Shown one piece after another: positions 50,023 through 57,859 of a DNA stretch of 64,000 nucleotides. The position numbers and the translations under genes are program-made. Every line of letters starts with the position of its first letter. The stretch's first letter is position 1. Source of the stretch: Streptomyces sp. NBC_01288 (GTDB lineage: Bacteria; Actinomycetota; Actinomycetes; Streptomycetales; Streptomycetaceae); contig NZ_CP108427.1 in NCBI RefSeq assembly GCF_035982055.1, forward strand, positions 8,927,001 to 8,991,000, given 5' to 3'. The notes under the pieces are model-generated. The model was not told the DNA's origin. It did no database searches and saw nothing but the letters and a program-made list of their open reading frames with translations.

Positions 50023-51458
50023 CGCACACCCCCGTCGACCCGCACCATGGTCTGATCCACGTTCCGGTCCGCATCCTGGACCGTGTCCCGCTCCGTCGCG
50101 GCGCCCCGCCGCACCATCCGTACCGCCAGCGCGTGCTTGCACGGCCCGCGCCCGCCCCGGTACTTCGCCCACCACACGCAGCTGCAACTCAGCACCCCCG
50201 CCTCGTCCCGCACCCGGTGCACATGACCGTCCTCGGCGGTCACCGTCCCGAGCGCGCCCTCCAGGGTCACCGCCCCCGCGGCCACCAGCACGCGGGCCGA
50301 ACGCAACCGGGGATTGTGACGCTCCACGCGCTGGGCGTCGTAGGGCAGTTCACGGTGGAAGTAGGCGGCCTCCGCCGTGTCGTAGCCGACGCGCCCCGAG
50401 GTGCCCAGCCGGGTCAGGGCGGCGCGGACCCGCTCGGGCGTGAGCCCCGAGGAGGCGGCCATGTCGGCGATGTCGATGCGGGGCTCCCAGGCCAGCAGCA
50501 CGGAGATCAACTCCGCGTCCTCGCCCGCCTCGTCGGCCGCGAGCGCGTCCAGGACCCCGCCCTCGCCGGAGAATCCGCGCGACGCGTCCGGCGACAGTGT
50601 GAGGGTGAGCCGCATGCCCGGCAGGACGGCCTCCCACGCACCGGCCGTCGCCGAGGCGCCGATGATCGAGGGGCCGTAGATCCGCAGGGCCGTCGCGTGG
50701 CGCAGGACGCGCTGGAGTGCGATCAGGCGCTCCGGGCCCGGGAGGCAGACCGCGCCCGGTACGGGGCGGGTGGTCGGGCGCAGGCCGCGTCCCGCCGGTA
50801 CGACCCAGCGCGGGCCGCTCGTGGTGCCGCGCGCGCCGCCCTTCGGGAGCGAGCGCAGGAACCTGACCGCCTCCGCCGCGGGCAACTCGGCCCGCAGGTC
50901 GAAGCCGGCCGCTGTCACCTGGGCCTCCGCGAAGCCGCGCAGCCATCGGTCCGGGAGCGGCACCTTCTTCTCCACGACCGGGCCGTCCAGCGTGGTCACG
51001 GCCAACTCCTCGGGGCCGACCCGGAGATGGAGCGGATCGTCCGTGCCGATCCGGGAGAGGGCCTCGCGCAGCGGGTTGTTGACGTCGACGTTCGTCGTGC
51101 CGTGTCCCACCTCGTCGCCGTCGAGTCCGGGGCCGAGGACGTCCAGCCGCGCGTACACCCCGCCGCAGCCGGAGAAGGACTCGAAGCGCAGCCGGTCGCC
51201 GCCCGCCGTCACCACCGGGTCCAGCGAGGAGGGCAGTTGGCGCTGGTAGTACCGCGTGGCCGCCACGTCGGCCACCGCCAGCAACGCCGCCGACGCAACC
51301 TGAGGCGAGGTCAGGAAGCCCGCGAAGAAGCGCGGATGGTCGGTGACACCCGAAGGAGTCGCACCCCGTGAGGTCTCAAGGCCGAGGCGCCGCTCACCCG
51401 CCGACGACTCCAGCACAGAGGGTCGGCGATAGGTCACGGCCTGCAAAGATCGCGTCAT
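50019..51458 (-). CDS. SWIM zinc-finger protein
   Basis: The 479-residue protein has a C-terminal SWIM finger, LSCSCVWWAKYRGGRGPCKH (CxC...CxH). Upstream is a beta-rich region and a helix-turn-helix-like segment (IADMAASSGLTPERVRAALTRL). SWIM domains bind DNA or proteins; in bacteria they occur in MoxR/vWA-type multiprotein systems and with SWI2/SNF2 helicases, neither seen here. ATG 51458 sits six bases after TACGGT on the minus strand, so it appears leaderless. The next gene is fused by an ATGA overlap. Confidence 0.85.
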   Translation of the reverse strand: MTRSLQAVTYRRPSVLESSAGERRLGLETSRGATPSGVTDHPRFFAGFLTSPQVASAALLAVADVAATRYYQRQLPSSLDPVVTAGGDRLRFESFSGCGGVYARLDVLGPGLDGDEVGHGTTNVDVNNPLREALSRIGTDDPLHLRVGPEELAVTTLDGPVVEKKVPLPDRWLRGFAEAQVTAAGFDLRAELPAAEAVRFLRSLPKGGARGTTSGPRWVVPAGRGLRPTTRPVPGAVCLPGPERLIALQRVLRHATALRIYGPSIIGASATAGAWEAVLPGMRLTLTLSPDASRGFSGEGGVLDALAADEAGEDAELISVLLAWEPRIDIADMAASSGLTPERVRAALTRLGTSGRVGYDTAEAAYFHRELPYDAQRVERHNPRLRSARVLVAAGAVTLEGALGTVTAEDGHVHRVRDEAGVLSCSCVWWAKYRGGRGPCKHALAVRMVRRGAATERDTVQDADRNVDQTMVRVDGGVR

Positions 51459-51464
51459 GCAAAA

Positions 51465-51470
51465 ACCGTA
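51465..51470 (-). promoter_or_regulatory. -10 hexamer, leaderless start
   Basis: On the minus strand TACGGT is followed by TTTTGC and ATG at 51458. Confidence 0.55.
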
Positions 51471-51598
51471 GAGGCCGCCACTGACAATCGCTCTGACCTG
51501 CGAAAACATCCATTCCGGCAGGGAGTTGGCAGGCGTCGGCGCGCGCCGCGCACCGGGGGATGACGCCGGTGCGCGGCTCAGGTACGAGGGTAGTGGAG

Positions 51599-53182
51599 TT
51601 ACTGGCCGACCCGTCCCGGCTGGAGGGTCTTGGTGAACAGCACGGTGCCGTCTTGCTCGCGCAGACGCACCGTCAACTCCCCGCTGTGGCCGTCGATGTC
51701 GACCTCGCCGAAGAACTGGTAGCCCTCGGCCGGCGACACGTTCTGCGCGGTCGGCGCCTTCACGAACACCCGCTCAGGACCGAAGGTGTTGTCGAGGTCG
51801 CTGGCCGGGAAGGCGCCCGCGTTGAGCGGACCGGAGACGAACTCCCAGAACGGCTCGAAGTCGGTGAACGCGGCCCGCGAGGGCTGGTAGTGCTGGGCGG
51901 AGGTGTGGTGCACGTCGGCCGTCAGCCACACGGTGCCGGTGATCCGCCGGTGCTTGATGTACCGCAGCAGCTCGGCGATCTGCAGCTCACGCCCCAGCGG
52001 CGCGCCCGGGTCGCCCTGCGCGACCGCCTCGATGTTCGGCTTGCCCTCGGTGGCGTCGGGCACGACCAGACCCAGCGGCATGTCGGCGGCGATCACCTTC
52101 CACACCGCACGCGAACGCGACAACTCCCGCTTGAGCCACTCCAGTTGCTCCCGGCCGAGGATGCCCTGCGGGTCCACGGTCTGTTTGTCGGGCGAGTTGG
52201 CGTTGCGATAGGTCCGCATGTCCAGGACGAACACGTCGAGCAGCGGACCGTGCCGCATCACCCGCTGGACGCGCCCCTCCTCGGCGCCCGGCCGCAGCGT
52301 CGAGATCGGGAAGTACTCGCTGAACGCACGCCGGGCGCGCACCGCCATGACGTCGACGTTCTTCTCCGTGTAGCGGGTGTCGGAGGCGGCGATCACCTCA
52401 CCCGGGTACCAGTTGTTGCGCACCTCGTGGTCGTCCCACTGGATGATCGACGGGACCTGGGCGTTGAACCGCTTGAGGTTCTCGTCGAGCAGGTTGTAGC
52501 GGAAGTTCCCGCGGAACTCGGCCAGGGTCTCGGCGACCTTGGACTTCTCCTCCGTGGTGACGTTCCTGTAGAGGCTGCCGTCGGGCAGCGCCTGGGTCGC
52601 CGTGATCGGACCGTCGGCGTAGATGTTGTCGCCGCTGCACAGGAAGAAGTCCGGGTCGAGCTTGCCCATGGCGTCGTAGATCCGGTAGCCGCCGAGATCG
52701 GGGTTGATGCCCCAGCCCTGCCCCGCCAGGTCGCCGGACCACAGGAAACGCACACCGCGCCGCCTGGTCGGCACCGTGCGGAACGTGCCGGCGACCGGCT
52801 CGCCCGTACGACGCGGGTCGTCGGGGTCGGCGAGCAGGACCCGGTAGTGGATCTGCTCCCCCGAGGGCAGCCCGCGCAGCCGGGTGGTGCCGGTGAAGTC
52901 CGTGCCGGCGCCGAGCAGCGGACCGTGCCAACGGTGCGGATCGCGGAACGACTCGGTGGCCGAGGTCTCCACGATCATCCGGGCCGGACGGTCCGAGCGC
53001 ACCCACACGAGCCCGGAGTCCGAGGTCACGTCCCCCGCCTGCACACCCCAACCCGCTTTGGGACGCCCGGACAGGGCGAAGGCCGGGGCGGCGCCGAGGG
53101 CGGCGGGCACGGTGAGGGCCGCCGACGCGGCCAGGGAGCCGCGCAGAACGGTACGGCGGGCGGGGAACGGACGATGTGACAT
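51599..53182 (-). CDS. phoD: Tat-exported PhoD-type alkaline phosphatase
   Basis: The 527-residue protein has a twin-arginine signal (ARRTVLRGSLAASAALTVPA) that sends it out folded. It has an N-terminal Fn3-like PhoD_N domain and the PhoD metal core SGDLAGQG, CSGDNIYADGP, WDDHEVRNN, VLDMRTYR and TADVHHTSAQHY. PhoD enzymes are Ca/Fe phosphomonoesterases or diesterases used in phosphate starvation. ATG 53182 has GGAGG ahead of it. A possible PHO box lies about 70 bases further upstream. Confidence 0.93.
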   Translation of the reverse strand: MSHRPFPARRTVLRGSLAASAALTVPAALGAAPAFALSGRPKAGWGVQAGDVTSDSGLVWVRSDRPARMIVETSATESFRDPHRWHGPLLGAGTDFTGTTRLRGLPSGEQIHYRVLLADPDDPRRTGEPVAGTFRTVPTRRRGVRFLWSGDLAGQGWGINPDLGGYRIYDAMGKLDPDFFLCSGDNIYADGPITATQALPDGSLYRNVTTEEKSKVAETLAEFRGNFRYNLLDENLKRFNAQVPSIIQWDDHEVRNNWYPGEVIAASDTRYTEKNVDVMAVRARRAFSEYFPISTLRPGAEEGRVQRVMRHGPLLDVFVLDMRTYRNANSPDKQTVDPQGILGREQLEWLKRELSRSRAVWKVIAADMPLGLVVPDATEGKPNIEAVAQGDPGAPLGRELQIAELLRYIKHRRITGTVWLTADVHHTSAQHYQPSRAAFTDFEPFWEFVSGPLNAGAFPASDLDNTFGPERVFVKAPTAQNVSPAEGYQFFGEVDIDGHSGELTVRLREQDGTVLFTKTLQPGRVGQ

Positions 53183-53249
53183 GGGGTTGCGCCTCCACGG
53201 ACGGGATGCGGTCAGGGTGCACTGCCACAACTACTGGTGCGCCACAGCG

Positions 53250-53271
53250 CACACGCAAACCAGGGGTGAAC
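53250..53271 (-). promoter_or_regulatory. Possible PHO box (PhoP site) of phoD
   Basis: Reading the minus strand, GTTCACCCCTG is followed directly by GTTTGCGTGTG. These are two 11-base units; the first has the ideal GTTCACC of streptomycete PHO boxes and the second is diverged. The position upstream of phoD fits PhoR-PhoP control. Confidence 0.5.
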
Positions 53272-53318
53272 AACGGAACGCGGTGACATGGGGGCCCGCA
53301 TGCGACACCAGAGACTCC

Positions 53319-54311
53319 CTACGGGCGTACGGCGCCGGCCATCAGACCCACACCCGCACGAATCCGCCCGGGAGACAGCTGCGCGTACCCCAGGACCAGC
53401 CGAACGACGGCGTTGTCGACGCGCGCGTGTGCGTAGGCGCTGAGCGGGCGTACCGCGACACCGGCGGCGGCCGCGCGTTCCAGGAAGTCCTCCTGAGGGC
53501 CGTACTTCTCCGGCAGTTCGGCGATGACGTGCAGCCCCGCCGCGATCCCGGTCACCCGCGCTCCGGGGAAGTGCTCCTCCAGGGCGGCGACGAGGGCGTC
53601 GCGTCGCTGCCGGTAGGCACGCTGGCAGCGGCGCAACTGGCGGTCGTAGTCGCCGCGTTCCAGGAAGCGGGCGAACAGTGCCTGGTCGAGAGTCGGGTGG
53701 CCGAGGTCCATGGTGCGCTTGCGCTCGACGACCTCGTCGGCCAGCGACTCGGGCACCAGCAGCCAGCCGAGCCGCAGCCCCGGGGCGAGGGACTTGCTGA
53801 CCGAGCCCGCGTAGGCGACGTGCTCCGGGTCGAGTCCCTGGAGCGCGCCTACGGGAGCTCGGTCGTAGCGGAAGTCGCCGTCGTAGTCGTCCTCGAAGAC
53901 CAGACCGTCCACCGACCGCGCCCAGTCGAGGAGTTGGGCCCGTCGCCGCGCGGAGTACGCGATGCCCGTGGGGAACTGATGGGCGGGCGTGGTCACGACG
54001 ACCCGTACGCCCGACGCCCGTAGCGGCCCGACCGCGAGACCCTCCTCGTCCAGGGGCAGCGGTACGGTGCCGACGCCCGCCGAGGCGTACAGGGCGCCGT
54101 GCTGGGGACTGCCCGGGTCCTCTACGCCGACGGTGCGTGTCCCGCGCGCGTGGAGCACGAATCCGAGCAGCGCCGTCGCCTGCGCCACTCCGGAGACCAC
54201 GACGAGCCGCTCCGGGTCGGCGACCACACCCCGGCGGCGCGCGAGGAGTTCCGCAAGAGCCGTACGCAAGCGGGGCAGGCCGCGCGGATCGGCCCCTGGG
54301 ACCGCGATTGC
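53319..54311 (-). pseudogene. MocR/PdxR-type regulator lacking its DNA-binding domain
   Basis: About 330 codons of the aminotransferase-like half remain: DPRGLPRLRTALAELLARRRG, VSGVAQATALLGFVL, a PLP site YAGSVSKSLAPGLRLGWLL, and an intact C-terminus. The GntR-type helix-turn-helix of about 80 residues and most of the linker are absent. Immediately upstream, on the opposite strand, lies the second half of a DMT transporter. A MocR gene divergent from a DMT exporter is a common pair, so one deletion seems to have removed both 5' ends and the shared promoter. TTG 54269 could start a truncated protein. Confidence 0.8.
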
Positions 54312-54940
54312 TGTCGGCCACCGTGTGCGGGCTCGCGGCGATCGAGGCGGCGACGGTCGGGCTGGTCCTCGACGGGACCGCCTGGCTGCGGCGCCCCGAC
54401 GGCACCGAGGCCGCCGCGCTGCTGTGGCAGGCGGCGGTCGTCACGGTCGTCGGCTTCGTGTGCTGGTACATGGGCATGCAGCGGATCGGTGCGGAGCGCG
54501 CCACGCTCTTCTCCGGCCTCATCCCGGTCGCCGCCGCCGCTACCGCGCCGCTCGTCGGAACGGGCTCCTACGGGGCCGCACAGGCCGCCGGGAGTGCCCT
54601 CGTCGGCGCAGGAGTCGCCCTGGGATCGGGCGTGTTGGGGCTGTTCCCGCGCCGGTCAGCGGCTGCCGTCGAGGATGACGCGCGCGACCAGGGCCGGGTC
54701 GTCGTTCATCGGGCAGTGCCCGCAGCCGGGCAGCCGCACCAGCCGGGAGCGGGGGATCAACCGCTTGGCGCGGACGCCCTGGCGGCGCAGCAGCAACCTG
54801 TCCTGCGTGCCCCAGGCCACGGTCACCGGGATGCCCGGGATGTCGTCGGTGAACAGGACGCTCGTACCCGCCCGGAGCGTGTCGTCGAACCCGGGCGCGT
54901 TGACCAGCGCGAGCGTCTCGGCGACCACGGCCTCGGGTGA
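54311..54940 (+). pseudogene. EamA/DMT transporter, C-terminal half only
   Basis: The frame from about 54311 encodes LLSATVCGLAAIEAATVGLV, then WQAAVVTVVGFVCWYMGMQRIGAERATLF and LVGAGVALGS. This is the second EamA repeat of a drug/metabolite exporter. The first repeat (about 150 residues) and the start are missing. After about 54660 the frame runs through the antisense of the hydrolase gene to 54940, so the original stop may also be lost. It is the partner of the decapitated MocR gene. Confidence 0.75.
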
Positions 54941-55486
54941 ACGGCGGCCCGGGCGGGCGTAGATGGTGCTGGTGAGCGCGGTGCGGCCGGCCGTCGTGCG
55001 CGCCAGCTTCTCGACCAGCGGGAGCGGCATGCCGCGCGCGATCCGCCGCATGGTGAGCAGCACACCGAAGGCGTAGCGCCGCTCGGCCTGGGACCAGAAC
55101 CCGGCGGGGGAGAGGGCGGTGACGGACCGTACGACCTTCTCGCGGCCCAGCTCCAGGGCCATCAGACCGCCGAGCGAGTTGCCCGCCGCATGCGGGCGGT
55201 CGAGCCCCAACGTCTCGCAGAAGGCCCGGAACACGGCGGCCGTCGTGGTCAGGTCGTACGCCAGCCCCTCCGGGAGCGCGGGCGAGGCGCCGAACCCGGG
55301 CAGGTCCACGGCGATCACGTCGCGTTCGGTCGCGAGGATGTCCACCACCGGGTCCCAGGCCTGCCGGTGATGACCTATGCCGTGCAGCAGGAGCAGCGGT
55401 TCGCCGCGACCCACGCGCGCGTAGGACACGGTCACGGTCTTCGGGCCCTGCGGGGTGGGGACCGGGAAGGAGACGGTGGCGGACAT
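54656..55486 (-). CDS. Alpha/beta hydrolase
   Basis: The 276-residue hydrolase has an oxyanion motif LLLLHGIGHHRQAW, DLPGFGASP, the Ser nucleophile elbow AAGNSLGGLMALEL, an acid Asp in TQDRLLLRR and catalytic His in GCGHCPMND. It has no signal peptide. It could be an esterase or a C-C hydrolase; the substrate is unknown. ATG 55486 has GAGGAG eight bases upstream. It is divergent from the ECF41 sigma gene, and its 3' end runs into the truncated DMT gene. Confidence 0.88.
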   Translation of the reverse strand: MSATVSFPVPTPQGPKTVTVSYARVGRGEPLLLLHGIGHHRQAWDPVVDILATERDVIAVDLPGFGASPALPEGLAYDLTTTAAVFRAFCETLGLDRPHAAGNSLGGLMALELGREKVVRSVTALSPAGFWSQAERRYAFGVLLTMRRIARGMPLPLVEKLARTTAGRTALTSTIYARPGRRSPEAVVAETLALVNAPGFDDTLRAGTSVLFTDDIPGIPVTVAWGTQDRLLLRRQGVRAKRLIPRSRLVRLPGCGHCPMNDDPALVARVILDGSR

Positions 55487-55640
55487 GGGGATGCTCCTCG
55501 TCTGGACGCGCCGGCAGACGCCGTACAGGTTGTGTAGACAGCTTGTCAGCAACTGCTACTCACCGGTAGCCCCAGATGCGGGGGACCTTGGGACCCACGG
55601 TTTTCTGCTGGACAGAGCCGCGTCCAACGCATGGGATGAG

Positions 55641-56528
55641 GTGGTGACCACCGACACCCCGATCGATGTCTTCGAAGAACACCGCCCCGTCCTCATGGGA
55701 GTCGCCTACCGCATGCTCGGGCGGGTGGCCGACGCCGAGGACGTGGTCCAGGACGCCTGGCTGCGCTGGTCCGCCGCCGACCGCGCCGAGGTCCGCGAAC
55801 CGCGTGCCTACCTGGTGCGTGTCACCACCCGCCTCGCCATCGACCGGCTCCGCCAGGTCAAGGCGCGCGGCGAGGCCTACGTGGGCCCATGGCTGCCGGA
55901 GCCGTACGTCACCGACTTCGGGGACACCGTCCCCGACACCGCCGAGCGCGCCGTGCTCGCCGACTCCGTCTCCCTCGCCGTACTCGTCGTCCTGGAGTCG
56001 CTGTCCCCGCTGGAACGCGCCGTGTTCGTCCTCAGGGAGGCCTTCGGCTACCCGTACGCCGAGATCGCGGCCATGCTGGACCGCGGCGAGCCGGCCGTGC
56101 GCCAACTCGCCGGACGGGCCCGCGGGCACGTCGACGAACGACGCCCGCGCTACGAGGTCGACCCCGCCCAACGCCGCGATCTCACCGAGCGGTTCCTCGC
56201 CGCGGCCGCCGAGGGCGACCTGGCGGGCCTCATGGAGATGCTCGCCCCGGACGTCCGTCTGATCGGTGACAGCGGCGGCAAGTCCAAGGCGCCGCTGCGG
56301 ATCCTGGAGACCGCCGACAATGTGGGCCGCTTCCTGGTCGCCGTCGCCGAGAAGAGCGTCCCGGAGATGTCGTTCCGCTTCCTGGAGCTCAACGGCGGAC
56401 CCGCGGTACTGATCCTTTCGGGTGACACGCCCGACAGCGTCTTCCAGGTGGACGTATCCGCCGGACGCATCCGCTCCGTCTACATCGTCCGCAACCCCGA
56501 CAAGCTTCGATCACTGGCTTCCGCTTAG
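55641..56528 (+). CDS. sigJ: ECF41-type sigma factor with SnoaL-like C-terminal domain
   Basis: The 295-residue protein has sigma-70 region 2 (HRPVLMGVAYRMLGRVADAEDVVQDAWLRW) and region 4 (LSPLERAVFVLREAFGYPYAEIA), then a SnoaL_2 domain. The ECF41 linker motif WLPEP and the C-terminal NPDKL are both present; in this group the C-terminal extension replaces an anti-sigma factor and tunes activity. ECF41 genes usually sit beside a carboxymuconolactone decarboxylase, oxidoreductase or epimerase. Here the neighbour is an alpha/beta hydrolase instead. GTG 55641 or 55644 starts it. Confidence 0.9.
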   Translation: MVTTDTPIDVFEEHRPVLMGVAYRMLGRVADAEDVVQDAWLRWSAADRAEVREPRAYLVRVTTRLAIDRLRQVKARGEAYVGPWLPEPYVTDFGDTVPDTAERAVLADSVSLAVLVVLESLSPLERAVFVLREAFGYPYAEIAAMLDRGEPAVRQLAGRARGHVDERRPRYEVDPAQRRDLTERFLAAAAEGDLAGLMEMLAPDVRLIGDSGGKSKAPLRILETADNVGRFLVAVAEKSVPEMSFRFLELNGGPAVLILSGDTPDSVFQVDVSAGRIRSVYIVRNPDKLRSLASA

Positions 56529-56542
56529 CCGCGGCCCCGGCG

Positions 56543-56572
56543 AGCCCCCGTTTCGAGACGGGGGCTTTGCTG
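56543..56572 (+). terminator. Intrinsic terminator of the ECF41 gene
   Basis: AGCCCCCGT-TTCGAG-ACGGGGGCT is a perfect nine-bp stem followed by TTTGCT, 15 bases after the stop. Confidence 0.85.
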
Positions 56573-56654
56573 TTACGTCACGAAGAACACCCTGTACGAA
56601 CGCCCTGTGAACGCTCTGCGGCAGACGCTCTGTGCATTGCATATGACATGGAGG

Positions 56655-56690
56655 ATTGGTCTTGACCAAGGGTGGGGGCCGTCCTATGGT
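56655..56690 (+). promoter_or_regulatory. Sigma-70-type promoter with overlapping DasR-type operator
   Basis: TTGACC (56662-56667), a 17-base spacer and TATGGT (56685-56690) make the best canonical promoter in the window. The -35 lies inside ATTGGTCTTGACCAAG. Its TTGGTC/GACCAA arms are perfect, and its core matches the GntR/HutC dre-type site TGGTCTAGACCA at 11 of 12 bases. Binding there would block RNA polymerase. Confidence 0.75.
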
Positions 56691-56766
56691 CGCAGATAAG
56701 TGAAACAACCTTTAATAAACAAGGGCGCTAAAACGCCGCCGGAACACGGCGATTGCGGAGGACAGG

Positions 56767-57528
56767 GTGGGGACCACGCAGTTGGAATCGGTGCCGGAGC
56801 CGAAGTACTGGCATCTCAAGACAGTGCTGAGTGAGGCACTGGACTCCGAGTTCTCCGTGGGCGAGATCCTGCCCAACGAGCGCGACCTGGCGGCCCGCTT
56901 CGGCGTCGCCCGGGCCACGCTCCGGCAGGCTCTGGAACAACTCGAACTGGAAGGCCGGCTGCAACGCCGTCGCGGAGTCGGTACGACCGTCGCGCCGCCG
57001 CGCGTGGGGGTCGCCGTAGGCACCGAGCAGCACGCCTGGCCGGGCGCCGGGGAGGACGCCTGGCAGTCCGTCGACTGCGTGCTGGCGGCTCCGCCGACCG
57101 CTGTCGCGGACATCCTGGAGACCGGTTCCGAGGAACTGGTCCACACCGTGCGGCGCTCCCGGGTGAGCCACGGCCAGCCGGTCGCCGCCGAACTGCTCTA
57201 CATCCCGGAGTCGTCGGTGCCCGACCTCTCCGCCATAGACACTCCCTCGGCGACGGCACGCGCGCGTGCCGTACTGCGCGAGTTGCAGCGCCTCGGGCTG
57301 GAGGGCCAGGACCGCGCCGTCGAACTCGGCTCGGCCCGCGCGGACGACGCCAAGGAACTGGACCGCCTCCCTGGAGCCCCGGTCCTCGTCGTCACGACCC
57401 GTTTCTTCGCCGAGGGCCGCACCGCAGCCGTCTCCGTCGCGACCTACCGCGCGGACACCTGCCGCCTGACCTTCGCCGACTCCGGAGGCGTAGAAATCCA
57501 CCACGGCCCAGAACGCCAGGCCTCCTGA
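56767..57528 (+). CDS. GntR/HutC-family regulator
   Basis: The 253-residue protein has a GntR helix-turn-helix (EILPNERDLAARFGVARATLRQALEQL, EGRLQRRRGVGTTV) and a UTRA ligand domain (ELVHTVRRSRVSHGQPVAAE, LLYIPESS). It is similar in plan to DasR/NagR sensors of amino sugars but clearly a different protein. GTG 56767 has GGAGG five bases ahead, behind a leader of about 70 bases that can fold. A DasR-type palindrome over its own -35 implies autorepression. It is convergent with the ROK gene. Confidence 0.9.
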   Translation: MGTTQLESVPEPKYWHLKTVLSEALDSEFSVGEILPNERDLAARFGVARATLRQALEQLELEGRLQRRRGVGTTVAPPRVGVAVGTEQHAWPGAGEDAWQSVDCVLAAPPTAVADILETGSEELVHTVRRSRVSHGQPVAAELLYIPESSVPDLSAIDTPSATARARAVLRELQRLGLEGQDRAVELGSARADDAKELDRLPGAPVLVVTTRFFAEGRTAAVSVATYRADTCRLTFADSGGVEIHHGPERQAS

Positions 57529-57607
57529 CCGAGATCACGGTTCACCCGTCGCGCCCCGGCACTCCACCGGGGCGCGACGCGTTTCCTTCCCGGCACCGGC
57601 ACGACAA

Positions 57608-57695
57608 CGCCCCGTTTTTCAGGGGCGCGGGGCTGTATCGATGTGCGGCTCCGCCGCGTGGGCACGCCCAGCCACAACAGACCCGCAGCCGACAG
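57608..57695 (+). repeat. Interspersed element, copy C
   Basis: CGCCCC-loop-GGGGCG hairpin, GCGGGGCT, an insertion relative to other copies, then CCCAGCCACAACAGACCCGCA. This is the most diverged copy. Confidence 0.75.
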
Positions 57696-57737
57696 CCGAC
57701 CACCGCGCATCGCGTTGCCTGCTCGGCGCCGGGCATG

Positions 57738-57850
57738 ACAGCGCCCCAAAGGGGCGCGGGGAACTGCGCGCCCAGCCCCCACGGTGCCGCAGCTGACACA
57801 CAACCCATCGCGCCCAGCCACAACGAACCCGCACCCGGCACACGACCACC
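57738..57850 (+). repeat. Interspersed element, copy D, plus a second tail
   Basis: GCGCCCC-AAA-GGGGCGC, then CGGGGAACTGCGCGCCCAGC and a tail. A separate tail fragment follows from about 57809 (GCGCCCAGCCACAACGAACC). The hairpin and next six bases are identical to copy A. Confidence 0.8.
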
Positions 57851-57859
57851 CCGGCCGAG

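Larger units (their letters stand above)
57529..57859. other. Convergent intergenic region filled by repeat elements
   Basis: Two copies and one tail fragment of the interspersed hairpin element lie here. I see no gene. Confidence 0.8.

Noticed and set aside
47323..50055. A 910-codon plus-strand open frame opposite the HEAT-like gene
   Set aside because: Composition is Arg/His/Pro/Gln nonsense with no motif, and the minus-strand frame has a coupled start and coherent helices.
53212..54522. A 436-codon minus-strand frame over the MocR remnant
   Set aside because: It is Arg/Gly/Pro-rich and out of frame with the aminotransferase-like sequence, so it is a shadow.
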